Source of the DNA: Parastagonospora avenae f. sp. tritici 18332-5
Lineage: Eukaryota > Ascomycota > Dothideomycetes > Pleosporales > Phaeosphaeriaceae
DNA: 13,543 nt
Assembly: GCA_022559985.1 (NCBI GenBank)
Contig: JAFJTR010000205.1
Span: 1-13,543 of the forward strand
Reading direction: 5' to 3'
The translations under genes and the position numbers were made by a program. Every line of letters begins with the position of its first letter. The stretch's first letter is position 1. Below the pieces are notes generated by a model, which worked only from the letters and a program-made list of their open reading frames with translations, searched no databases and was not told the DNA's origin. Shown in pieces: positions 7,314 through 13,543 of the stretch.

Positions 7314-7644
7314 TGTCACGAGAGGCAACGAGCAGGAACGTCAGAGCTTGCGGGGAAGCTTGATTAGTATACTACGTACAGGTCTTAGGTGTAATACAAG
7401 ACGTTGTGTGCAGAACAGAGCAAGGTACGGAGGCAGAAAGGAATATAAACAGGGGATGGCTCGAGCGCGGACGCTAAGCCTACGCGGAGATAGTCAGGAG
7501 GCGCACCGGCAGTTCTGCGGTTGCCAGCGATCGGAGCCTTTTGCAGAGCAGGACTGTGGAGTGCTGCAGAGTATAGTAGCCACCTGTGTAGTGTGGTACC
7601 GTCGAGTATAGTAGTCTGGGGTGTCAGGGTACGTTACCGTGACA
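7314..7644 (-). repeat. Gypsy-2 3' LTR (331 bp)
   Basis: This copy is downstream in the minus-strand sense. It is identical to 12723-13053 except for three C/T or G/A differences, all at CpG. It contains GAGTATAGTAG twice (7569 and 7604) in the U3 part and ACGTTGTGTGC at 7401-7411, the copy of the predicted self-primer. Open frames at 7348-7611 and 7521-7730 are chance runs across this repeat. Confidence 0.96.
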
Positions 7645-7657
7645 GTACCCCCCTCCT
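7645..7657 (-). promoter_or_regulatory. Gypsy-2 polypurine tract
   Basis: The minus strand reads AGGAGGGGGGTAC, ending exactly at the 3' LTR start and lying just past the pol stop (7662-7664). It is the expected plus-strand primer and fixes the element's orientation. Confidence 0.88.
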
Positions 7658-7734
7658 ACACTTAAGCTCCTGCGAGCGTCGTTGCACTTGTGTTCGTTGC
7701 AGTTTGTACTGCAATCTTAGAGGGTTCTAGTATG

Positions 7735-7892
7735 TCTAGGAACTTTGTGTAGAACTTAGTAATAGCTGTAATGTCTTTAAAGTCTATAGCTAGTTCCTAA
7801 GTTGTCTTATCGTACCCTTGCTAGATAACAAGGTATTTATGTTATTTGCGTTGCTTATTGTAGCAGAGTTTCTCAACGCTCTTAATAGTGTA
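7735..7892 (-). pseudogene. Gypsy-2 integrase C-terminal chromodomain
   Basis: The minus frame reads EEYTIKSVEKL, then HKYLVI-stop-QGYDKTT-stop-ELAIDF, matching the chromodomain pattern Y.VE.I...YLVKW.GY...TWE. The Trp codons of both conserved positions are TAG (7821-7823 and 7797-7799). The domain sits at the very C-terminus of Pol, as in chromoviruses, where it steers integration towards particular histone marks. The first Trp is one of the aromatic residues that hold the methyl-lysine. The frame then runs about 20 codons to the natural stop. Confidence 0.85.
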
Positions 7893-8029
7893 TTCTTCTT
7901 TACTGTTAATAATGACAGGAGCTGGGGCAGAGACATGTTAGCCCGGCAGGTAGTCTAATTCTTCTGCTGCCGGGCGGAGGAGTGATACATAGAAAGTCGG
8001 ATGTATCTTCATAGACGGGGGCAGTTCTA

Positions 8030-9134
8030 GCCTATACGCGTGGGAAGAGACCTTCTTAATAATCTTATAAGGTCTAAGGTTCTTCTAGTTAAGTTTCTTT
8101 AAGGCTTATTGTGTTCGTATGTTGCGCGCGTTAAGCCAGACTTCGTCACCTACGTTGTACGCCGGTGCTGGCGAGCGCTTACAGTTCGCATATTCCTGTT
8201 AGAGGGCCTGTGCCTAAATTATTTCTTCCTAAATATATTTAGTAACTTCTTAGAGCTTATTAACTAGTTAGTTAGCCTCTCTAGCTTGCAAAGCTTAGAA
8301 TAGAGGTCTTTTCGTGTTCGTGGGGGGCTCGAAGCCCATGCGTGGGTTCTGGCCGAAGCAGGCTATCATCAGGGATACTCTAGTAGATTCTAAGACTATA
8401 TTGTTAGCTTTGAACTGTGCAATTAAGAGCCAGCATACTCAGTCATCCTGCTAGTAGTTCGTGTAGGCGCGGAGGATCTGTTCTATCGCGGCATTCGCGT
8501 TCTCAGTTTGTCTGTCAGTCTTAGGGTGGAAACTTATAGAGAAGCAGGGGTTAATACTGAGCTGTTTGCACAGCTTATTGTAGAAGGCAGAGACAAACTG
8601 GCTGCCTCTGTCAGAGACGATAGTATCAGGGAGACTATAGTTGCACTAAACATAGCGTAAGAACATATTAGCTACGTTAGCAGCTTCCATTTCCTTGCAA
8701 GGGATCATATACTAAAACTTGCTTAGTTAGTTAACTACTACTATAACGTTAGTGTATCCTTTAGATTTAGGTAGGTTAACAACGAAGTCGACAGAGATAT
8801 CTTGCCACCTGCGTTCCGGTACAGGCAGGGGCTTCAGGAGGCTGTGATACTTCTCGCAAGAAGCCTTCGCACAGCGACAGGTATAGCAGCATGAGACGTA
8901 TCGACGTATCGTGTCGAACATGCGCGGCCAGTAGTACTCTCGCTGTATGAGTTCTAGTGTTTTCCTGCGGCCAGGATGGCCACCTGACGGGGCGTCGTGT
9001 GCGGCACGGAGGATCTTGATCTTGAGTTCGTCGTTGTCTAGTAGGACAAGTCTACTACAGTAGTAAAGGCGTTCGTTACGCTCTTTGCATTTGCTGAGAT
9101 TAACAGTCTTTAATTGTCGCGCACTGCTGCGCAA
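8030..9134 (-). pseudogene. Gypsy-2 integrase, catalytic D-D-E retained
   Basis: It inserts the cDNA into the chromosome. Uninterrupted codons at 8727-9134 hold the HHCC zinc domain (AHDAPSGGHPG, YYWP, CYTCRCAK) and the first catalytic Asp (ISVDFVVNLP). After a TAA at 8727-8729 the same frame continues with the second Asp (DTIVSDRGSQF, about 8587-8619) and the Glu (TDRQTENANAAIEQ, about 8478-8520). Further on is a GPY/F-type motif with Gly changed to Arg (NLRPYKI, near 8060-8080). All three catalytic residues are present, so the stops alone inactivate it. The first Met of the open run is internal, not a start. Confidence 0.92.
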
Positions 9135-9299
9135 CAGCTGTACTACCTCTTAGATAAACAGGTCTTTAGCGTACTCCTCTTCGATGATTTAGTTAATAGA
9201 GCAACTTATTTCTACGAGGCGGATTATTATAGGTTCCTTAAATAGTTCTAGGCGTAGTAACGTTTGTTCGCGTGCTAACCTAGCAGCGTCTTGTGCAGG

Positions 9300-9720
9300 T
9301 TAATCTTAGCTGCGACGTGTGAGAGCGTCTAGCTTCTCTCCTTGTTTGCTAGGTCTGTACGAGATCGTGAAGTTAAATCAGGATAGGTATTCGGACCAGC
9401 GCGCTTAATAGTGGCTTAGCTGTTTTGTAGTTGCAAAGTACTGCAGGTTCTTATAATTGCTTAGAACGTCAATCAGGAATGCTGCACCCTCTAGTTTAGG
9501 TCTCTATTGCTCGAAGCAACAGACAATAGCAAGAAGTTCCTTATTATAAATCTCGTAGTTATTCTTAGCAGGGTTTATTTGCTTTAAGTAGTACGCGACA
9601 GGGCGTAGTACTCCTTTAGCGTCGTACTAGGATAACACTCCTGCCGTCACGTAGTTAGAGGCGTCGGCCTCTACGACAATACGTAGGTCCGGGTTAAAGT
9701 GTTAGAGGATAGGGGCGGTT
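9300..9720 (-). pseudogene. Gypsy-2 RNase H domain
   Basis: The frame shows VEADASNYVTAGVLS, PVAYYLKQINPAKNNYEIYNKELLAIV, NYKNLQYF and ARWSEYLS, the standard Ty3/gypsy RNase H pattern with the first Asp and the Glu of NKELLA intact. The Asp usual before HKNL is replaced by Asn. It follows directly on the RT thumb segment 9702-9887. Stops replace a Gln after the PIL segment (9702-9704), a Gln in VLS-stop-YD and a Trp in FEQ-stop-RP. Confidence 0.88.
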
Positions 9721-10620
9721 ATAAAGGCCTTCTTTAAATCGTTAAAGGCTTTCCTATAGGGTTCGTTAAAGATAAATATAACGTCTTTCCTAGTTAGATT
9801 TATGAGAGGTGCAATAAGGTAAGAGAAGTTATTAATAAACCTCCTGTAGAAGTTAGCAAACCCTATAAAGGCGCGTATGTCCTTCACGTTGTGTGGGTAC
9901 TTCTAGTCTAGCAGAGCTCGAACTTTCTTAAGGTCTATCTGTATGCTATTAACTCTAATAACGTATCCTAGGTAGATGACTTCTGTCTTATAGAACTTAT
10001 ACTTGTTAATATCTAGCTGCAGGCTAGCTTCCTTTAGAGCGTTTAGGACAGATTAAATATATTCGCAGTACTTATTAAGGTTCTCGCTGTAAATTAAGAT
10101 ATTGTTAAGGTACGCGGTGCAGAATATATTAAGAAAGGGGCGTAACACGTCGTTTATAAAATGTTAGAACGTACTTAAGGCATTAGCTAGTCTAAACAGC
10201 ATTACTAAGTATTCGAACAGGCTGTATTAGGTGCGAAAGGCTATTAACTATTCGTCTCCTTTAGCGATGCGAAGGCAGTTAAACGCAGCAATAATGTCAA
10301 GCTTCGTGTAGTACTTAGCCTTGCTAAGTCAGTTCAGGGTCTCTTATATTAACAGGATTAGGTAGCAGTTCTTAATTAAAATAGCGTTTAGGGCGCGATA
10401 GTCGACGCAGAAGCGCAGTCCTCCCCTAGGTTTCTTAACGAAGATTACTAGGAAGGCAACAGGAGAGGCGCTAGCTCGTATAAACCCCTTAGAGAGGTTG
10501 TCCTTAAGATATTTGCGTAGTACCTTAAGTTCATTCTAGGACATGCTATACAGAGGACTGAACCTATGTTGCTTGCCTTGTTCGAGCTTAATCTTATAAT
10601 CGTACGACTAACGTTTAGGT
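9702..10620 (-). pseudogene. Gypsy-2 reverse transcriptase with YLDD changed to YLNN
   Basis: This is an RT of Ty3/gypsy type. The frame gives KKPRGGLRFCVDYRALNAI (about 10383-10439), KLDIIAAFNCLRIA (first catalytic Asp at 10296-10298 retained) and FCTAYLNNILIYSEN. The active site YLDD is YLNN: both Asp codons at 10101-10106 are AAT and AAC. This alone would abolish polymerase activity. The open run 9702-9887 (GFANFYRRFI..FS.L..PL..LT.KD) is the RT thumb and connection. The Met at 9887 is internal. Confidence 0.92.
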
Positions 10621-10622
10621 AG

Positions 10623-10874
10623 TTAGTTAGAGTTTTCCTTTAAGAAGACGTCTAGCAGGTTATAATACTCTGCAGGTACTTTCGTGGCTAGGTCTGTGTA
10701 CACCTTAGGTGCGAGGGCCTTATTAATGTCGGCGATTAATATAGCAAAGATCTTGTGTCTGCGTTTCCTAGCGAGGTTAAGCAGTAGAGCAGCCCTAATG
10801 CAGTAAATATTCAGTTCTGCATTAGAAGCTAGCGTTAGTTCGTTATTAGGTTTAGACAGGGGCAGGGTTTCCAC
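10623..10874 (-). pseudogene. Gypsy-2 Pol segment between protease and RT
   Basis: This open run of 83 codons has the pattern ADI.KAL.PK.YTDLA.KVP.EYY.LLDVF, which precedes RT in many fungal Ty3/gypsy Pols. It has no known catalytic role and links protease to RT. It shares the frame of protease and RT, so it is part of Pol, and its first Met is not a start. Confidence 0.75.
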
Positions 10875-11179
10875 GATAAGTAGCGGGTTAGGATTAGGTG
10901 TTTAGAGCTGTTGTTCTATCTTAGGAATTAGCTAACTATAATAGTGCTTAATAGGCAGCACTAGTTTTAGGGAACGTGGGCGTGTGGGCGGTGGTTAAGG
11001 ACTGTTCTCGACGCAGCTTAACAGTTCTAGACAGTTCTTAACTGTGCTTAACAGTTAGGTTGTAGATAGCTAAGCATCTTATAGGTAATTATAGACTAGG
11101 CATTGCAACCTGCAACGTGCAGCGTTAAACTATAGTTGTTCGTGTTCGTAGTTAATATAAACTCGGTGCTTAAACATCT

Positions 11180-11470
11180 AAGGTTAACTAAGGATAATAC
11201 TATAGTTTCTAATGTCAGTAACTATTAGTTAGATAATCTCCCTATAGTTAAAGTATTAGAGAGTTATTTTCGTGGTGTAGGCGATGTAGCTGCCTTTTAG
11301 GTAAGTGCCGTTAAATCCTTTCGAGTATAGTACAGTGGGTAGCGGAGTTAGAGATAGTTTCTATTCGCGCGCTAGAGATCTGTGAATAAACCTAACACTA
11401 GTAGCTCTAGTATTAACTAAGGCAAGGACGTTAGCTGTGAAGTTGCCTTAACGTATAGTATAAGGGATAT
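11180..11470 (-). pseudogene. Gypsy-2 aspartic protease with active site DTGA changed to NTRA
   Basis: The frame reads NFTANVLALVNTRATSVRFI, where family members have LVDTGATS. The catalytic Asp codon at 11412-11414 is AAT and the Gly is AGA, both G to A changes. Downstream, KITL and IILS-stop-P-stop-MFKHR match the usual protease end (..MILG.PWL..H) with the Trp codon replaced by a stop. The protease would have matured Gag-Pol; it is dead here. Confidence 0.82.
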
Positions 11471-11581
11471 TAATTTGATAGCTCTATGGCGTTGTAAGGT
11501 TAGGTTCTGTAGTCAGGTCAGCAGAAATCTAAGGGCAATAGAGTCCTGAGGAGCGACTTAACCTCGGGACGAAGCTTTTGC

Positions 11582-12691
11582 TTAGCGCTTGGGTGACAGG
11601 GTTAGGGAGCGCCTCCCTCGTGGGGAGCGTTCTCTGCTCAAGGGTATAGAAGTAGTTGAGGCTGAGGATCGGCGACGACGTGTACGGGAGTTAAGGGCGG
11701 TTTTCGGTGACGGGGAGTGGCTTTAGGTGCGGAGGTGCAAGACAGGAGACGTGCACTTGCGAGAGTAATAGCCCTTACGTCTACACTTAAAACAGGAGTT
11801 ATCCTTAATTCTTTTCTAACGTTCGGCAGAGTTCAGGGGCGCGTAACTTAAAGAATCGATTTCTATAGCATCAGAGGAGGGTGGAGCAGCAGGGGCGTAA
11901 CGTTAGGGACAGTCCGGGAGGAAACAGAGGTTGTTGTCATATGTTGAGATAAGGTTTTCGTATTCGTTCAGGTCGCGTGGGAGAGCGTGTCCCACTATAG
12001 CGCGTTGTAGTTCGTGGGATAGCAAGTTGCGTAGGGCGCTAACAAGGCTAACATTATTAAGGCCAGCGTCAGCAGCAAGGCGACGGAATTCCGCGAAATG
12101 AGAGGTAAAACTTCGTTTGCCCTGCTTTAAGTTGCTGAGCTTACTTAGAGCGGTAAGTTCGCAATTAGGGTCTCTATAGGTAGCTTATAGGAACAAAACA
12201 AGCTGGTTAACGTTGTAGATGTCCTTGTCTATGAGCAGGTCAATAAGTAACACAGTATCTTTCTCTAGACGAGAGTGTGCGTATAGGAGGCAGGATCTTT
12301 CGTTAGGATAACAGTTAGCGTTTCCTTTAAGCTTATACTAAAGTTTGCAAATAAACGCTAGTAAGTCCTTCCTCTTACTGTTAAAGAGGGGCGGGTTAGG
12401 TAGACGGTCGGTTCTGTGCGACGGGGTCGCAACGGCTCGAGTCGGTGAAGGGGTCCTCGCAAGAGGCGAGCTATTGCTAGATGAAGTCTCTACTTCTGTT
12501 ACTACGCCTTTAGCGTTAGTTTAAGTGACTTAGGGCTAAGCGGCTAACTTAGCTTTGATTAACTTAAGCTCCTGTTAAAGTAACGTTATTTCCTTATAAT
12601 GACGGGCCTCCTGTTTAGCAAGAGTATTAGTTAGCCTACTTAGCTAGGCTAGAATCTGTTCTATTATAGCATTTAGATTGTTAGTAGCTAT
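11582..12691 (-). pseudogene. Gypsy-2 Gag, start codon lost, RIP-degraded
   Basis: The Gag frame runs from the leader to beyond the zinc knuckle without a frameshift. The best start is ATA at 12689-12691, in CATAGCTACTAAC, where one TpG to TpA change from ATG explains the loss. A Gag core follows (LKQGKRSFTSHFAEFRRLAADAGL, near 12060-12130), then CFKCRRKGYYSRKC at 11753-11794, a CX2CX4HX4C knuckle with Tyr for His. The tail is rich in Arg, Ser and Pro. In-frame TAA codons at 11723-11725 and 11582-11584 are candidates for the natural end. About six other stops sit at likely Gln or Trp codons. Gag would package the RNA in the particle. Confidence 0.85.
11753..11794 (-). other. Gypsy-2 Gag zinc knuckle with His to Tyr
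   Basis: CX2CX4YX4C: the zinc-binding His is TAC (Tyr) in place of CAC, a CpA to TpA change. All three Cys are kept. It is the same lesion as in gypsy-1 at 5765-5806. Confidence 0.88.
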
Positions 12692-12709
12692 GATTAAGAG
12701 TTTTAGTGG

Positions 12710-12720
12710 GCACACAACGT
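12710..12720 (-). promoter_or_regulatory. Gypsy-2 self-priming primer-binding site
   Basis: The minus strand reads ACGTTGTGTGC, starting two bases after the 5' LTR. It contains no TGG and no tRNA 3'-end complement. It is the exact reverse complement of the transcript segment at 12820-12810 inside the LTR, so the RNA can fold back and prime its own cDNA, as in Tf1/sushi elements. Confidence 0.75.
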
Positions 12721-12809
12721 AATGTCACGAGAGGCAACGAGCAGGAACGTCAGAGCTTGCGGGGAAGCTTGATTAGTATACTATGTACAGGTCTTAGGTG
12801 TAATACAAG

Positions 12810-12820
12810 ACGTTGTGTGC
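12810..12820 (-). promoter_or_regulatory. Predicted transcript 5' end and self-primer of gypsy-2
   Basis: On the minus strand GCACACAACGT is fully complementary to the primer site at 12710-12720, with an 89-nt loop between the two. In Tf1 the primer is the first 11 nt of the RNA, so transcription is predicted to start at about 12820. The pairing stops at both ends (no 12th base pair on either side). Confidence 0.65.
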
Positions 12821-12850
12821 AGAACAGAGCAAGGTACAGAGGCAGAAAGG

Positions 12851-12856
12851 AATATA
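12851..12856 (-). promoter_or_regulatory. Candidate TATA box of gypsy-2
   Basis: The minus strand has TTTATATTCC, the best TATA-like run in the LTR. Its TATATT begins about 36 nt before the predicted start at 12820, a reasonable fungal distance. It has an identical copy at 7442-7447. Confidence 0.4.
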
Positions 12857-13053
12857 AACAGGGGATGGCTTGAGCGCGGACGCTAAGCCTACGCGGAGAT
12901 AGTCAGGAGGCGCACCGGCAGTTCTGCGGTTGCCAGCGATCGGAGCCTTTTGCAGAGCAGGACTGTGGAGTGCTGCAGAGTATAGTAGCCACCTGTGTAG
13001 TGTGGTACCGTCGAGTATAGTAGTCTGGGGTGTCAGGGTACGTTACCGTGACA

Positions 13054-13058
13054 CACAG
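13054..13058 (+). repeat. Gypsy-2 target-site duplication, right copy (CACAG)
   Basis: It is identical to 7309-7313 and directly abuts the LTR end. Together they prove that gypsy-2 integrated here as a unit. Confidence 0.93.
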
Positions 13059-13407
13059 ATTGCAGAAATGCAAGGCGCGCCTAGTAGTCTGAGGAGACTA
13101 GCAGCGCAACGTGTCTGCACAGGACACCTACGCTGCAATACTTACTAGTTAGTTATTTAGATTGCTAATAGCAATTGCTGCAGGTTATAACCTTAAGCTT
13201 AAGCAGTATAACGTTACAAACGCGTTCGTGCATGCAACAATTAATTAAGAGGTCTATATAAGAATGCCTAACGGCTATAGGAAGCTAAATACAGCTCTAA
13301 AACTAAACAAGGCCCTATATAGACTGCGCATCTCACCTCTGCTATAGCAGAAGGAATTTACTAACACACTCCTTAAACTAGGCCTATATGCAGTAGCTCA
13401 CGAGCCT
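13054..13407 (+). pseudogene. Copia-2 fragment, right piece: RT
   Basis: It continues the RT begun at 7136-7313 after the gypsy-2 insertion. The frame gives LQKCKARLVV, QDTYAA, LLIAIAAGYNLKLKQYNVTNAFVHA, MPNGYRKL and LRISPLL-stop-QKEF, matching copia-1 4015-4360 closely in protein. The catalytic Asp of QYDV is Asn here (AAC). The stop in PLL-stop-QKEF replaces the Trp present in copia-1. Homology stops at GAGCC before 13408, short of the YVDD motif. The first five bases are the right copy of the target-site duplication. Confidence 0.87.
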
Positions 13408-13543
13408 TGTCACGGCGCTGGCCTGGAGTAGCTAATCAGGACCCGTAGAGTGCCCGTGCGCGTAACGAGCCAGTTCAGGTAGCGAGCCACCCCATCACAT
13501 TTCAGCAACAGCAAAAATGAGGCTGTAGAGCCACATACAAATA
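13408..13543 (+). mobile_element. Probable start of another LTR element, cut by the window edge
   Basis: TGTCACGG at 13408 matches the minus-sense start of the gypsy-2 LTR (TGTCACGG, then diverging) and coincides with the point where copia-2 RT homology ends. The following 128 bp have no coding match, are GC-richer and keep many CpA, so they look little affected by RIP. No second LTR is visible here, so the call rests on the terminus and the break in homology. Confidence 0.45.

Larger units (their letters stand above)
7662..11690 (-). pseudogene. Gypsy-2 Pol (protease-RT-RNase H-integrase-chromodomain), RIP-broken
   Basis: Every recognised domain from the protease near 11412 to the final TAA at 7662-7664 lies in one minus-strand frame. 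The coding damage is therefore substitutions only. Stops occur every few dozen codons and fall at expected Gln and Trp sites. The frame is -1 relative to Gag; the two overlap between about 11690 and 11582, so the natural product was probably a Gag-Pol made by frameshifting, but I see no standard slippery heptamer. The beginning is therefore a limit set by an upstream in-frame stop (11691-11693), not a start codon. Active-site Asp residues are lost in the protease and in the RT YLDD motif; integrase keeps its D, D, E. Confidence 0.92.
7314..13053 (-). mobile_element. Gypsy-2: complete, RIP-degraded chromovirus (Ty3/gypsy)
   Basis: It is 5,740 bp with two 331-bp LTRs sharing TGTCACG/CGTGACA termini and a CACAG duplication, inserted into copia-2. 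On the minus strand the order is LTR, self-priming site, Gag, protease, RT, RNase H, integrase, chromodomain, purine tract, LTR. RT before integrase defines Ty3/gypsy, and the chromodomain defines chromoviruses. The LTRs differ at only three positions, so insertion is recent relative to copia-1, yet all proteins carry nonsense or active-site changes. It is not autonomous. Confidence 0.95.
12723..13053 (-). repeat. Gypsy-2 5' LTR (331 bp), with promoter
   Basis: This is the upstream LTR in the minus-strand sense, 99% identical to 7314-7644. It differs at C/T in ACTAYGTAC, at G/A in GGTACRGAGG and at C/T in GGCTYGAGC, all CpG sites. The copia-2 sequence resumes at 13054 with the CACAG duplication. 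Confidence 0.96.

Noticed and set aside
7348..7730. Two + strand open runs over the left gypsy-2 LTR, and the same one at 12930-13148
   Set aside because: They lie in the LTR, recur only because the LTR is repeated, and run antisense into pol. They are open because the LTR has few stops, not because it codes.
1..13543. CRISPR arrays, tRNA or rRNA genes, prokaryotic operons, defence genes
   Set aside because: No spaced repeat array, cloverleaf or ribosomal sequence was seen. All protein signals belong to LTR retrotransposons. The tRNA-Lys match at 661 is only a 13-base primer site.

Overview
The window looks like filamentous ascomycete (Pezizomycotina-type) DNA and consists wholly of nested LTR retrotransposons; I see no host gene, RNA gene or prokaryotic feature. 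The coding frames are full of TAA/TAG/TGA where Gln, Trp or Arg is expected. Differences between paired repeats are mostly CpA<->TpA (or TpG<->TpA) transitions, the signature of repeat-induced point mutation (RIP), a fungal genome defence. CpG is still common, so this is not ordinary CpG decay.

Layout. (a) 1-104 may be an LTR remnant. (b) An old Ty1/copia element (here 'copia-2', + strand) is the outermost host. It survives as three pieces: about 105-443 (integrase tail and integrase-RT linker), 7136-7313 (start of RT) and 13054-13407 (RT). (c) 444-5679 is a full-length copia element ('copia-1', + strand) with two 217-bp LTRs and one gag-pol frame (695 to about 5455) broken by roughly 50 stops. 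(d) 5680-7135 is the 5' part (LTR, leader, gag) of a minus-strand Ty3/gypsy element ('gypsy-1') that has lost its pol and 3' LTR. (e) 7314-13053 is a complete minus-strand gypsy element of chromovirus type ('gypsy-2'). It has 331-bp LTRs, a CACAG target-site duplication, gag, protease, RT, RNase H, integrase and a C-terminal chromodomain, all disabled by point mutations. (f) 13408-13543 begins with the same TGTCACG terminus as gypsy-2 and is probably the start of another LTR cut by the window edge.

Three points deserve attention. Gypsy-2 has no tRNA primer site. Instead, the 11 bases two nucleotides past its 5' LTR are the exact reverse complement of a stretch inside the LTR, as expected for Tf1-like self-priming. 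Copia-1 has a primer site that fits the anticodon arm of tRNA-Lys(CUU), implying a half-tRNA primer. Copia-1 also has perfect LTR ends but no target-site duplication and is flanked by two different elements, which suggests recombination between two copies with loss of the DNA between them.

The elements do not work together as a pathway. They share the usual cycle (Gag particle, protease, reverse transcription, integration), and all are predicted to be dead: catalytic Asp residues of protease, integrase or RT are changed to Asn, and both Gag zinc knuckles carry His to Tyr.
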